Assembly (NCBI GenBank): GCA_037903475.1
Contig: JBAJFG010000102.1
Location: forward strand, 62,001 to 126,000
Reading direction: 5' to 3'
DNA from: Ancylostoma caninum
Lineage: Eukaryota; Nematoda; Chromadorea; Rhabditida; Ancylostomatidae
Length of the DNA: 64,000 bases
Shown: piece after piece, positions 51,009 through 63,600 of the stretch
Numbering within the stretch: position 1 is the first letter of the stretch
Layout: each line of letters opens with the position of its first letter
Translations under genes and position numbers: made by a program
The notes under the pieces: model-generated
What the model was told of the DNA's origin: nothing
Database searches by the model: none
Seen by the model: the letters and a program-made list of their open reading frames with translations, nothing else

Positions 51009-52565
51009 CAGAGATCGGCACGAGTTTGGCTAAGAGGAAAAACTACGAAGTCCACTTTGATTTGGGAAGACGCTTACGAAGTCCCCTCGTAAAATAGCTC
51101 ATCTCGGCAAAACCCGGTGGTGAATGACCAAAACAAAATAAAGACACTATTTTATGGGTGCGTGCGTCAAACGGACGCACCCTAGTATACAGTCCTTGTC
51201 GGAAAGATAGACGGATTCCGTGACTGCGGAAACGCGGTGAGACCCGAACGATGGATGCGGAGAGGATATGCTCTAAGTGAGAGGGTGCATTAGGTCCCAA
51301 CGCGATTCTGCGGCCGCGACGATATGAAACCGCACGCGCAATCCGTCTATCTTTTCGACAGGGACTGTAGATTGGATCATCCATTTGCAAAGGATTTTCC
51401 ATGAAGATCGGTCAAAGCGGCACGTGCATACTCAATGAAAAGAACGTGCGGCCGCCGCGAGAACGTGAAAGCGTGCCTCTGAGCTGAATACGACTTGCCC
51501 TATCCTTCATCATATAGGCGCACTCGCGTCAAACGCATCATCTTACCCCGGATAGGGCAATTTATATTAGCCAGGCACGTGCATTCATTTGTGGGGGATT
51601 CTCTATAAAGACCGGTAGGTTCCGCGTTCACATCCTCAACGAAAAAATGGAGACGGACTAGATTACACAACAAAAAAAAAGGAACGAGAGAAGAGAAAGA
51701 AATTTGGGATGATTTCGCATGCAACCAAGAGTCCTCTGCTAACGATCAGACCTGGGCAGGATCATGCAGCTAACGTGTTTGGAGCTGTGGAGCATGTCAA
51801 AACACGTTAAGAAACGCACATAAATCTTTTCTGAGAGTGTCATGAAAAATCAAGGAAAATAGGGATTTTCTTTCAGAAATTCTCTTGTCGGAACGAAAAA
51901 TGAAATGATTCTGAATCTAACCATGCGAATAAAATTGGAAATAATTGATTTTGGGAGGAGATATTTAAAGAAGTTGCGTGGAACTGGTGCAGAATACCGT
52001 TTTTTAGCTATTTTTTCCCACTTTTACTAAATAGACGGGGCAATTTTAGTACTCATTGGAATGAGTAGCCTCTCCTCTAGCCAACCGCGTTGATACAATT
52101 GGAAATAATTGGTTTTAAAGAAAGTTGTCTGACGAAAATTCTTCGGACCGGTGCTGAACCCTAAATTTTAGGGTAAATTTAGGGTTCAGAGAATTCCTGA
52201 GAAATATCTCCTTTCGAAATCAAGTGATTCCAATTTCCTCTGGCAGTTGGCGGTAGAGTAGTACTCGGAATCTCAATACGAAGTTTGAACAGGATCCGTT
52301 CAGTAACAGCGATGCTGTGAGTACTGCGAGGTACTTTTTTACCTATGACTTCTATCAAAATCAATTAAATCCAATTATCTTTTGGATTTGAATAGAACAT
52401 TGTCAGATGCAGCGAAATTCTTCCCTTCAATCTTCCTTTTTTGCTCTTATCTGCAAAGGAGTGGATGGTTAGCCTACCAAAGTCCAAGGCTACGAAGTCC
52501 CCTTTGCTCACCTCATCTTCTAGAAGTCACGCTTGCTTTGGGTAAAGTCTTTGCCGAAGTCTAAT
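51009..52565 (+). repeat. Composite repeat block (copy 3 of the satellite-linked family)
   Basis: In order: the TACGAAGTCCCC unit (51009-51150), the GGGCAATTTATA MITE (about 51146-51560) with a nested MITE (51190-51367), the stretch also found at 1740-1880 (51560-51680), the satellite-like block also found at 2864-3540 (51705-52400), and a second TACGAAGTCCCC unit (52420-52565). The same blocks are split by the 976-bp element near 1888 and reversed at 25195-26450. So they form one long compound family. Confidence 0.75.
51190..51367. mobile_element. 178-bp MITE with TA target duplication, nested
   Basis: The ends CAGTCCTTGTCGGAAAGATA and its inverted counterpart are flanked by TA on both sides (51188-51189, 51368-51369). 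The uninterrupted sequence is present at about 1541-1560 (CCTAGTATAAACTGGATC), which is the empty site. Confidence 0.85.
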
Positions 52566-52705
52566 CCGGAGGTCCGGCGCGGGACCGCTGCATCAACCAA
52601 GCGTTGCTGCGGCAAGCGCGTACGCGTTCGGGACTGTTTTTGGATGAACTTGGGTAAGCATCCACTTACCCAAGTCTACACTAAAAACACAGCCCTGCGC
52701 CCAGA
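52566..52705. other. No gene seen
   Basis: Contains a short palindromic pair CTTGGGTAAGCATCCACTTACCCAAG at 52649-52674. Confidence 0.5.
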
Positions 52706-53180
52706 TTGAAGGCAGTGTCTCACCTCATTTTGGGTATTGAGATATCCACAGATTCACGTGCAGCTCGAGGCGCTGATTCCAATGATGTGCATGATGTCAG
52801 GAAACACCCTCGAGAACCCCTACTTTTAAGGCAAAATTTGATACAGGAGCGAGTTTCCTTGCTAGGAAACTAGCAGAAGCGGAGCTGAGAAGCTGAGGTT
52901 GCACATTAAAATGAACTTCTCAGCAGCAGCTATATCAAACAAACAAACATTTTCGTGTTGAAAAACCATGCCGCACCCTCAGCAAGCTCTTGCTTCGGAA
53001 TGAACCCTCTCGTCCACTGGCCGAGAATTTCGAAATTCTCAGCCAAAGAAACCCGTAATTTATGGGGTTTTCGACGTTTACACGAAACCTAAAGTATATT
53101 TTTGTGCTCAGCGGCTCACGTATGTTCGACTGAGATGGGAATCTCAAATGCGGCTCATGAGCTGAGACACTGCCTTTAAG
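52706..53180. mobile_element. MITE with TTAAAGGCAGTGTCTCA ends, copy 2
   Basis: Left TTGAAGGCAGTGTCTCACC and right GAGCTGAGACACTGCCTTTA are inverted. It aligns along its whole length with 28646-29127. Confidence 0.8.
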
Positions 53181-53281
53181 CTGCGATCCTAGGCTTGAGA
53201 CATGCAAACTGATTCATCGCCCAGAACAGCTCGTGGGGCTACAAAATAAGATTTCACCCCGCGGTGTAACGTGTTCGGTCT

Positions 53282-54511
53282 GTCTCAATCAGCGACGCAT
53301 TGCAAGCATTGAACGAAATGCTGGAGATACACGGCAACGAAATTGAGACCTACGGCCTTAGTAGAGCACGAATCATGACACTCGTCAAGGAATGCCTTAG
53401 TTGTAACGTTTTCAGGTGGTCTGAGAGATATTTCTCCCAGATTAGAGGGCTTGCGATGGGACAGAGGTTAGCACCGGTACTCGCTATCTGATTTATGAGC
53501 AAAATAGAAGAACCAGTACTCTTGCGACAACCTCTCTTGTACTGTCGTTACATCGATGACTGCTGTGTGATCACATTTACACAATCAGAGATGGATGAGT
53601 GTTTTAGAATACTCAATCAGCAGTCACAGTACATAAAGCTCACAAGAGAAACTCCTCGTCAAGGGTGGCTACCATTATTGAATACACAGCTGAAATTGAA
53701 CAATGGCATGATTCAAGTGAAGTGGTACCGCAAGGAGAGTTCTAAGAACATCATAATACACGCAAGGTCGGCTCATCCCACCACTGTTAAGCGTGCTGTG
53801 ATTCGTAATATGTTCAGAACCGCAACCAGGGTTTGTAGTGGAGAAGCAGAACGCCGCGAATCCAGAAACCTGGCGTTGCGTGTAGTGCGCGAAAATGGCT
53901 ACATATTACTAGAACACCGAAATCACAGACCTCGCAATGAAGGCGGAAATCACGCATGCGGTAAAAAACTTCCACTGTGCATTCCATTTATCTCTGATAG
54001 GATAAGCAATGCTATAAAACAGTGTCTTATACGGGCTCAATTACAAGATGACGTCGTTCTAGTCAACATCCCTAACGACAACATCAGAAAACAATTGGTC
54101 CGTAATAGACTCTACGACAGAACATGTCCAACAGAACAATGCGTTACTTGTCCCTACGGTAAAGCTGGTGACTGCACCAAAACGGGAGTGATTTACCAAA
54201 TTGAATGCCAATTCTGCCACGCGATCTACATTGGGGAGACCGGTCGACCATTGCATGTTCGTATTCATGAACATCTGGCTGGAAAAAGACGGGAAAGTTT
54301 GATAATGCCTTTTGGGAGACACAGACGGGAAGACCACAATGGGAACGACTTTACTATAGCATGCACAATTCCGGCTCACAAACCAGAAATTGCGGCTAGG
54401 TAGACGCTCGAAGCATTCTGGATTTCTACACGAAATCCTGGAATGAATAACAGAAATGAACATTTATCGATAACCAGTGAGCTTATGCCGTTCATACCAT
54501 TGTGTGAGATA
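53282..54511 (+). pseudogene. Penelope-like element 1: RT core and GIY-YIG endonuclease
   Basis: One frame, broken only by TGA at 53489-53491 and TAG at 54401-54403. It reads RARIMTLVKECLSC, QIRGLAMGQRLAPVLAI (RT motif), CRYIDDCCVITF (catalytic YIDD), then a Cys-rich finger CPTEQCVTCPYGKAGDC and the GIY-YIG nuclease VIYQIECQFCHAIYIGETGR, and closes with AFWISTRNPGMNNR and SITSELMPF. These are the domains of Penelope-like retroelements. The 5' part of RT is missing. With two stops it is recent but inactive. Confidence 0.85.
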
Positions 54512-55285
54512 TGAGATTGTCACCAATCAGCTCATGCACAACCGCTGAGCAACATTCACTCGTCCGCTGGTGACATTCAAGTGCAGTAGCGTGCGGAGAA
54601 ACATCCCGCATATTGGTGGAACGCTGGGTAAGTTTTCTCTCTCTTCGTAGACGGTGCTCATTCTTGTCTAGCCAGAATGAGTTGAATCTGTAAGTTGGGA
54701 GAGGCGTTTGATGGGCTAGAACGCCGATTCAAGAAAACTGATCCACTTTCAGGCCTTTGAAAGCGACGTCTTGTCGAAACGTCAGCCAACAAAAGCGTTC
54801 TAATAACAATTTGTGTGGCAGAAAAAACATTGAAGACATAAGTCAATCGAGAAATGCCCAGGTTTTATGAGAAGAGGACATGCAGTTTGTTCGGTCTGTG
54901 TTCGCCGTCCCAGAATCTCTGAGAGAGATAATCATTCCTCGAAGTTTTCGAAATCCTTTCCATTGGTCACATGTCTAGTTCGACTGACATCGCCGTTTCA
55001 TTCCAACGAGGTCCGACAGAATGGCTGACAAAAGTATTCGAAATATGATGTCGAAATCAAAACAAGGATGTGGTTCCATGTCCAAGAAACAGGGAATGGG
55101 ATCGGTGGCACCAGTCGTTTGCCCATTTTCGGCCCATCGCTGAGTTCGCTTTTGACCTGGTCTCTGAGTCTATGCAAACCTCCAACGACTTTCTGCTTTC
55201 ACATTTTGTATGGCTGCAGAAGATGGTCCAAGACTGAAAAAGTCCATTGCATTATTGAAAATTGAGCATTACCGAGTACCTCGAT
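54512..55285. other. No gene seen; Penelope-type end sequence
   Basis: TTGTCGAAACGTCAGCC at 54770 may belong to the Penelope element's terminal repeat. No supported frame. Confidence 0.4.
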
Positions 55286-55289
55286 TACT

Positions 55290-55660
55290 GTACCGGGGAG
55301 ATGGGTCCCTGGTAAAATCGATGTTGATAAGACAGAAAGCAATTTACAACGAAATTGCAGTAGTTTCAGCGACTCACGCTGAACCTCATGCAGTGTTCAG
55401 AAACAGGGAATCTATTAGCACATTATTTTCCAGCAAATTAGAGGCAGATTCCAAGGTGGGGATGTAGAACGGAGCAGATCAATAGAGGAGAAAGGAAAAT
55501 TTGAGCACTATCAGAGAAGTCCAAACCGCACTGAAACATCCACAATCCCAGGATCCTTCAAGGGGTCCACCCTTGAATATCCTCGCAATTCTCCCCAGAT
55601 GTGTTCAAATCTAGGCGAGTGCCGCCATTTCAGAGATCATCGATCCTGGTCCCCTGCCTA
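55290..55660 (+). repeat. Anonymous dispersed repeat, copy 1
   Basis: The blocks TTTCAGCGACTCACGCTGAA, TGAATATCCTCGCAATTCTC and AATCTAGGCGAGTGCCGCCA occur in the same order at 58140-58480. Copies are about 80-85% alike by eye. A frame of 85 codons crosses copy 1 but is broken in copy 2. Confidence 0.8.
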
Positions 55661-55699
55661 AGACCTACCGTGCAACCCGCCCCGTTAGGTAAGTGACGT

Positions 55700-57260
55700 C
55701 CCTGTCGCTTGCTCGGAGAGAGAAAGAAAAAACACCACATGACAAAAAAAAGGAGCGAAAAAATTACAAACAATCATTCAAAAAATCTGAACAAACGACG
55801 TTACGAAAACTCCATACTTATTGTTAGTACATAAAACCGTCCCGCTTATTTAAGTAGGACCTAACCCGAAATTCAATCTCCTACCATAGACGAAACTCTT
55901 CTACAACCACGGCCATGCTGTGTGCTCATTCCGTTTTGGTTCTGATTTTCGCCTGAAGCATCAGATTGAAAGTTCGCTTAGTTGCGATCATTTCTCTTGT
56001 GAGCTCCGTTTTTCAGCTTATACGCCTTGTCACGATCCGCGGTTTATCAAACAACTGACAAAGACCGCTGCTGACATGCTTCACGAAAAATGACTGAAGC
56101 GTTTTCATGAAAGACTTCACCGATTGAATGGCTCCGCATTGCCCTCGTAAAGGCACGCGAACGATTCATTCAGCGAAGGTACTAAACTGAACATGGTGAC
56201 GACATTTCCCCGCATGCCAGCTGCTGGTTCTCTAATGATATCCAACTTGTCAGATGTGTGCTTCTTGTGAATGCTCCATGCTGCCCTTCCACGAGGGCAC
56301 ACCGCCAGCGGCTTCGTGCCCAATTTCACCAGCCTTGACACTGGGGATCCTCTCGACGTACTCATCCAAATCCACACCATCAGCCCTTGTCTCACGGAAA
56401 GCACCCAATGGAATAGCACTGAGGCTTTTCGGTCCATGACCGTGACTAATGACTTACAGAAAGCTCTCATAAAGTTGTATAAGACTTCCGTCGTCCCATT
56501 GAGGCTTGTGGCTTCTTATAAAGAGTGTGGAAGGGTTCAATTATGGGGAGCGCGGCTGTTTTTATGTATTCCATTAAAGCATAATCACACCCATTTCTTT
56601 TGCTTCTATATTTCTCGCTCCATATTGCCAAGATCGTACCTGCGTCCGACGGAGACGTGTGCTGATCCTTTGTCATGCTGGTATTTCTTTCTTGCGATTG
56701 CAAGAAGCACATGCGCGTCGTACGGCTCCAAACCTCCGTGGCCAAAATGCTCTGAAATTGCATCGGATCTGCACGTGACTCCGTGACTTCAGCTTTGGGC
56801 AATTTTATCCACTTCTGCTAATAACCTGAGCTCGCCTCACCTTTGTATCCGTCATTCGGTGCCATCCATGAGCGGTTGCTCTCCTAGCTGACCCATTCGG
56901 CTGCGAGTTCCTGAATCTGAACAGTATGCTGGTCAATCCGCTCTATTAGTTACTCAATGTTCCGCTTTTTCTCGTTCGATTTTTCTACTAATAACTTGAT
57001 TTGTTCTACAGGTCACCGCGATCCTCTCATCTAAGCACGTTCACGTTCTTAGCTGATGACATTGCGTCAAAATTGCAACTTTCAGTATTTTAGTGACACC
57101 ATCCCCGACGACATCTCTTCTGCGTACTGGGACATTCTGAACGATTTTCCCCCATTCACCCTAGAGAATCTTAGTTGTTTCTTTTGCCACCTTAGCCTGC
57201 CGCTACACAGACTCTGTAACTTCGTTTCTGATTGGATCTGTAGTTCGGACCGACCTACTA
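55700..57260 (-). pseudogene. Degenerate gag-like relic of an LTR element (tentative)
   Basis: Right to left: a coiled-coil-like piece at 57273-57082 (RLRWQKKQLRFSRVNGGKSF), then 56802-56467 beginning MPKAEVTESRADPMQFQSIL. This resembles the PKLELPxFxGDPxxFxxF signature at the start of Pao/BEL-type gag domains. Frames 56470-56117 continue with shifts. No zinc knuckle, protease or RT is visible. The call rests on this one motif and on order. Confidence 0.35.
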
Positions 57261-57539
57261 GGGACTTTATCACATTCGGCTACCATGGCAGAAATACTCT
57301 TATTTATTACCTTCACGATTTCTTCACTTTTTTCATCAAAGGTCTGATATTTCGATCAGTCTCTATGCCGTGTGTATCTTCGTTTTCATCCATGGGAACG
57401 TCGCATCTTCCTCCAGCGATTGTAATAGCATTTCTTCATTGATTTCTTCACCACTCATACTGCAACAACGATTCCAGTGTATGACGCAACATCTAAAAAT
57501 ATACACTTATACCCACACGTCGACACCAATGTACTAATG

Positions 57540-57667
57540 ATGATAAACAGTTGCCTGAGAGGGAGAGAGAGAAAATGAAGGGTGGAGATTCCCTTTCTTC
57601 ACTCCTTGCTTGCAGTCTTCTTCCTGTCTCGATACTCACTCTCGCCGTGGAATTACGCCCTATCACC
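57540..57667. other. No gene seen
   Basis: Flank of the GC-rich MITE; a (GA)n-rich stretch lies at 57558-57575. Confidence 0.4.
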
Positions 57668-57788
57668 GCTGCTATAGTCCTCGAGGACTGTAACACCCTG
57701 CGTCACGTTGCTGGCGACTGTGACGTCGATGCCTATCAACGCCGGCGACGGCGACGCAGGGTGCCATACTCCTCGAGAAGTACAGCGG
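57668..57788. mobile_element. Short GC-rich MITE, relative of 15098-15342
   Basis: GCTATAGTCCTCGAGGACTG at the left and ATACTCCTCGAGAAGTACAG at the right are inverted, and the inner GCCGGCGACGGCGACGCAGG matches the longer copy. The central part is deleted. Confidence 0.75.
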
Positions 57789-58139
57789 TTCCTATTCTAT
57801 GTACAGCGCGCCCGTATGTGATTGCCTTCAATCGATCGATCGATACCTCGCTTTAGGGTGCGCCGTATTGTGCGCTTAGTCTTTGCGCGGACCTCTGCCC
57901 GTCGCCGATCCTCAATCGATAACGCGGCGCCCCTCTATGTCACGGCCTTCTGTCAATGTTCGCTTGATAGTGAAGATCCCCCTCCGGCAATCAGTCACGA
58001 TCGATACGAGCCACAATTCCTTCCACTCAGCTGTTTTCCCTCTATCTAACACTTCCGATCTGATTCCCTCTTTCTCTCCACCTGTTCTAATCTATCACCT
58101 TGTTTTCCTTAAACACGGTTTAGTTTTGCTCCCATCTAT

Positions 58140-58480
58140 CGGGGAGGTGGGTCCCTCGTAAAGCCGATGTCGATAAAACAGAAAGCAAGTTACATTGAAA
58201 CTGCAGTAGTTTCAGCGACTCACGCTGAACCTCTTGCAGTGATCAGAAACAGGGAATCTATTAACACTTTATTTTCCAGGAAATAGAGGCAGGTTCCAAA
58301 GTAGGGGTGTAGAATGGAGTAGATGAATAGAGGAGAAAAGACTCAGTGCTGTCCCAACAGAATATCCAGAATTCTAGATTCCCCCAAGGTCCACTCTTGA
58401 ATATCCTCGCAATTCTCACCAGATGTGTTCTAATCTAGGCGAGTGCCGCCATTCCAGAGATCAACAATCCTGGTGCTCCG
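58140..58480 (+). repeat. Anonymous dispersed repeat, copy 2
   Basis: Second copy of 55290-55660, starting GGGAGGTGGGTCCCTCG and ending near CCATTCCAGAGATCAACAAT. Confidence 0.8.
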
Positions 58481-59009
58481 CATAAAATTTTCCATACATT
58501 ACTAAAATGAGTAAAGAGTAGTAGTGAAGTCGAGCATGGTTTGAAGTCAAGATTAATGACAGGCAAATTTCCGACATTACTTTTATTGCTTGAGCAATAT
58601 CCTTCAGAGAAAGTGTTTTAAAGTTGCAATTGTTTTCGAGGGTCCAACTCCTGAAAATTCATCTATCGAGCCATCTTAACTTGTAGAGTTGCTTTGACCT
58701 CAGGAGCGTGAAATTGTGGCGATTATGTACACCTATTCTGAGACCTGTCTCATTCTGCTATAGCTACCACATTATTGTTATTTAGATTTATCACAAGGGT
58801 ATTTATATTCGTCGCAAGAGTTGTTTAGATTCATCACAAACCCACTGCAGGTTTATACCTCTAGATTTTCCTTGCCAAACCAACGACGTTTAGTATAATT
58901 GTCCTTTTTTAGCTCCCCCGTGGTGTCACAAAATTTGCTTCCAAACAAAAATGTGAAGGTTAACACACTCTCGCTTCCAGTATCAAGGAAGTGATCTTGA
59001 GATAAAGAA
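58481..59009. other. No gene seen
   Basis: AT-rich. A short triplicated phrase (TCRTCACAAG...GTTTAGATTC) occurs at 58785-58850. Confidence 0.4.
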
Positions 59010-59046
59010 TACAGGGTGGCCGAAAAGCATGGGCTTCACATAAAGG

Positions 59047-59439
59047 GGCTTTCATACATTTGCCGCGGCGGCGGTGCCGCCGAGCGGCATGCCGCGCTTT
59101 CATACTGTTGCGAACACCAGTAAGCACTCGATATGCGCTTTTCATACATGATACATAGTTTTCTATATCTAACCTTAAAAAAACAATTAAAGTTGAATTG
59201 ACGCGGTATACGCGATAAAACAGGCATCTACCGGAGGCCGCGACAAACATCGCCCAGCGACAAAATACCCCCTCGACCATTCCTTGCCGCTTGCCGCTGG
59301 GCGACGTCGCCAGGCGGCGCCGCGGCAAAGAAGTAAACAAGCTCTTGTCGCGGCGACGTCGCCGCGGCGCCGCCGCCGCAACGTCGCCGGCCTATGCTTA
59401 ACCATGGGCGACTGCCGCCGCGGCAAATGTATGAAAGCC
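59047..59439. mobile_element. GC-rich MITE nested in mariner end
   Basis: A perfect 26-bp TIR (GGCTTTCATACATTTGCCGC plus six bases) lies at 59047-59072 and 59414-59439. Arms are rich in GCCGCGGCG, and subterminal TTTCATAC words recur. It begins only 35 bp inside the mariner left end. Confidence 0.85.
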
Positions 59440-59559
59440 ACTTAAAACGTCATCTTTCCTTTTCTGGCCACAATTATTTTATCTTTTCCATTATAATAGC
59501 TGCGCAACCAAGTGAAAAACCAGTCTCACGAGGAATTTCAGAAGCTGCATTTCCTAGCT

Positions 59560-60110
59560 CCAATACAGGCCTTCAACCTTGCCGTCACGAAATGCCCTAT
59601 GCGCCGCAGATAGTTCTCACAAATTTCTGACCAGCACTCCAGAGTTGGCGCTGTACATATTCTGGGTTTGTGATATTCTTGTTCTCCAGTGTTTCCTCTA
59701 TGGAAACTCCCACGAAGAAATTCAATATGTTCAAGTCTCGCGTGCAGGAAGAGCCTTAAATCCTGGTAAGGAATCGTGAGGATGCCTCCTCTATGTAAGC
59801 AATGGCGTTCTGGCCTCGTGAGCTGGAGATTCCCATTTTCTGAGGAATTATGTTGGCATTTTTCCGTACCCATTGGACGAGCACTTTTTCCATGAATCTC
59901 GTCTTGCTACAAAGTGGCGTACTTTTGTCGATTTTGTTCTTTGAAAATCAGAGATATCCTCGCATTTGTGGTCACTCTTTTTCAAATTACAGCGCCGGTA
60001 TGCAACAACCTCGTGACGAATCTCTTTACTGAAGAGTGCTGCCCACTTTGCGTGACAAATTGACAAATGTTTAGGGGCCGTGAACAACCCAAATAAGGAA
60101 AATTTTCCCA
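59560..60110 (-). pseudogene. Mariner transposase remnant
   Basis: On the minus strand, across frameshifts, TRDLNILNFFVG (59720-59760 region) matches the SPDLNPLDxxVWG block around the third catalytic Asp of mariner transposases. It is followed by LENKNITNPEYVQRQL and GQKFVRTICGA. Upstream, QWVRKNANIIPQKMG lies where the preceding helix is expected. Pro-to-Arg and Pro-to-Ile changes and several stops make it inactive. Confidence 0.65.
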
Positions 60111-60684
60111 TCAGTCCATAGAACACCTTAGGCGCGGCGCACCTGTCAGACGCTCAACAACCTCATTAGGCCTGTCTATTGTGGCAACAACAGTTGGATG
60201 TTCGGCCTTGGACATACAATAGGGACAAAGTCTCAGCTTCTTTCTGACAACTACTTGGAGGGAAAACGTGCAACGCTCGGACTTTTGCCTATCTTTTTCG
60301 CGCTCTCTCCTCCATTTCAGGTGATCTTCTTTCAAATGATTGCAGGAAACCTTGTGTTCACCGATTGAAGATGGCCTGGTTTTCTTTTCAGTTTCATACT
60401 CCCTTTAGGTCTCCATAGCTTGATGATCTTCAACGCTGTTTGCAAGAAAGTTTTGGAGTTCTGTTCCTACTGCTGCAGTAAACTCTCCGAACTGCGCGAG
60501 GGTTACAATGGATCCGTGGTGCGGACACGCTCGCATGACTTAAGAAATCCAACTGACCTATACGTCAGAAGGAAGGAGATTTCATGGCGTTTCTGAAGTA
60601 TGTAAAACAAAGGCGTGATAAAAGTCGAAATATAAAAAAATAAGAACGCCAAATGTGGCGCCCATACTTTTCGGCCACCCTGTA

Positions 60685-63600
60685 TATGATTACAATGGGA
60701 GTAAAAGTGAGGAGTGACCATTTTGAAGACACCAAGCCCAGGAAAACCTTGTACCCCATGCCTTCAACGACATAGGAAATATGCATGAACTGAATGTACA
60801 ATTTACCAAAATAAAGGCTTGTATATGAATTTGGAGCTGAGATTCCGCATATAAACTCTTATTTTTTTATATTCATTCTTACTCTTATCGCTAAAGAATG
60901 CAAAAATATTTATTGCAGACTTGGTCCTCACAATGCATGAAGTTTAGTGAACTTCTCGAACTTAACAATAGCCTTTCCGATTACCAAGCTATACAAGAAA
61001 GCGCTGCTAGGAAAAAAATCCTAAGAGAAATCACGGTCGGTTTGTTTTAGGGATCTTAATTCAAATTTTACACTGGTGCTGCATAAAGCCAGAGGTGGAG
61101 TATCCCGACACGGAGACCTTCACCCTTAGGCCACCCGTAGGGGGACCGTCACTTTGGGCAGAGGATAACGGGGCGAAGCCAAAAAGGTCAATCAAGAAGT
61201 ATTGATGAAAATAAGACTGACCATTGGCTCTAGAGTGAGTGTATAGCACGTCTTAACACGTTTATTTTTGAAAAAAAATCTCTGCAGAAACACTGGAAAC
61301 GGAAAAGTGGGGTTCATTTGGAAGTCTGTTACGGACAAAACGGTGAACACTTGGGGAAAGTGTGTTTTTACAGGTATAGGCTAAGGATTGCTCTCTAGAT
61401 GGTGTATAGCAGAAATTCCGAAGAGACCTGCATTTCCCTGCCATTTTCGCCAAAGTTGGCGAACTTTCTGCTACATTGATTTTTGTCGCCCCACCATCGG
61501 CTCCAGGAAGAAGCAATAGCTAATCTGAGCCAAGCATCTTATTCTCCCCTTCGTGTTCTTTCAGGTATATTACGTCCTGGAAAAAGATCTGTTCTGGAGA
61601 TCCCCGAGAATTCAGCAAAATTTTCAAACCATCTGAACTTAACGCGGCTACCGGGCTCAGACGAAGCAGCCTTGCAGCTAAGTACGGCTCATAAACAATA
61701 GCCAAAATCTACTGCTTGATACCTGAGAAAGCCCCTATCCGGCTTCCATTTTTGTCAAAGTTCCGTATCTGAAAAGCTTGTGCTGTAGCTATAAGCGTGC
61801 TCAGCTCGTCATATAAAACACTCCTTCATTTGGTTGCCGGAAAGCGGATTTTTGAAAAGGGGGAGACGGCATAACGGAACGTCCACCCTGTCAGAAAAAA
61901 ATCTTCTCATTCTACACACTATTTTGCCATCGTAGGGTAGACGACCCTTCACGTCCTCTCTTCACTGTCAGAAATTGGATTTCCGACAATCAAATGTGGG
62001 ATTACTATATAAGAATTGATGTAGAATGACGAATTGAATAGGCCTATCGCGAATTTTCGCGAGGAACTCTGAAAATGGCTCCAGTGTTCTCCATTGTCCC
62101 TAATTTTTGGAAATGTCAGGAAGGTAGAAGCCTTTTCGGTCAACAACCTGTATACCTCCCAAATCCTCAGACAATCGAGCAGCTCTTCCCTCCACCGATA
62201 TCGGCTCTACTCGATCGACGCTTGCTAGGGAGCTGATTTCACAATCTAGCTGGCATTTTAGCCAAGGGGATTATCGGGGCACTTACTCATTACAATGAAG
62301 GGATAGTGCTGCTGAACTGTAGGAGGAGTGTCGTAGAGAGAAGCGTGGGGGAAAATCGTGCCAGCGGACCTGTAGGGCCGCGAGCCAGGCTGGCTTGCAG
62401 GGGCTGCTGCTGCCGGCCAGACAGCCGTGGACAGCCAGGACTAGCTAAAACACACAATATGTAGTAAAGTGGTTCATTATGGAAATAAAGCTTCACAAAA
62501 CTACTACAAGTAGCAGTATCAGAGATAAAACACACGTGATGTAGAGAGAAAATCTAAAATCAACGAAATATACAATATATCTATTAAAAAAAGGTAGAAA
62601 ATGTAATGTAACGAAAAAAAAACGTTCACGATCGCACTTCAACGCGCTATCACGGAGGTAGATCTCTGAATGATTCATCCATATCAAAAAGATTTGTGGC
62701 TTTAGGTAAGGTTAATTGGAAAAGTGTGGATGCCAGGAAAAAAAACTTCTTCTTCTAATTAAGAGTGAGGAAGAGGCAAGAGGCCAGAATGTATTTTTGG
62801 AGAAAGAAGTGAAAAAGAGCAAAAAAGTGAGGAAGATGCAAAAAAAATACAAAACTTCCCCTTCTACTAAGAGATGAGACAAAGCAAGAAGGTGAGCTTG
62901 AGCCAAAAATACAAAATTTTTTCAACTTAGGATGGAGAATGACGCAAAATGCAAGCAGTGCCCCGATCAGAAATGGAGATCTTCAACGGTTTCAAAATTA
63001 ATGTTGACTCAAAATCAGTTTAGGAGAAGATTTTAAGTGACACAGCTAAAAAGCAACAGCTACCTACCAAAAAGCTAATGTACTCAGAAAATGTATTCGC
63101 TCGGCTAGCGAAAAAACTTGTCCTAACAGAAAAAAGGTCAGGAAATGAAGAACACTTAGAACTATTCGATTGCCAGAACATGAAAACACCTCACCCGTCT
63201 AAATTGTGATGCACCAAAAAACCTACTCTTCAAGCTTATGTGAAAAACCTGCCCCAACAACGATAAAAAAGGTTCGGTTTTCTAAATGTGACAGCACAAT
63301 AACCCGGCCAAGAGAACAAGTGATCTGTTAAGAGGATGAGGCAAATGGTAAGGTTGTTAGTTAAGGCATTTCAAGAATTGATGACACAATCAAAACTTTC
63401 GAAAAAGGAACTGGAATCAATACGAGAATCAAAGTGAATTCAAAACGGTAGGAAGTGAACGAGGCGGAAGCGGCAAAACATGTGCATTCGGCTTGCTCCT
63501 GATTCGACTGATAGACAAATAGATCACTTCATTGATCGGTGTGGTTTTTTTAAACATAAAGACCGGGTCCAGAAACGTTCTTGCCAAGGAAGAAAAAACA

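Larger units (their letters stand above)
59012..60682. mobile_element. Mariner-family element, 1.67 kb, TA-flanked, with nested MITE
   Basis: The ends CAGGGTGGCCGAAAAGYATG (23 bp, one mismatch) are inverted at 59012 and 60682, with TA outside both (59010-59011, 60683-60684). The interior holds a minus-strand mariner transposase relic (59560-60110) and a 393-bp MITE close to the left end. The TIR word GGCCGAAAA and TA flanks fit Tc1/mariner. Confidence 0.85.

Noticed and set aside
61483..61701. Plus-strand frame with an acceptor at 61563
   Set aside because: Only 46 codons, no donor or homology; kept as a note in the gene-free stretch.
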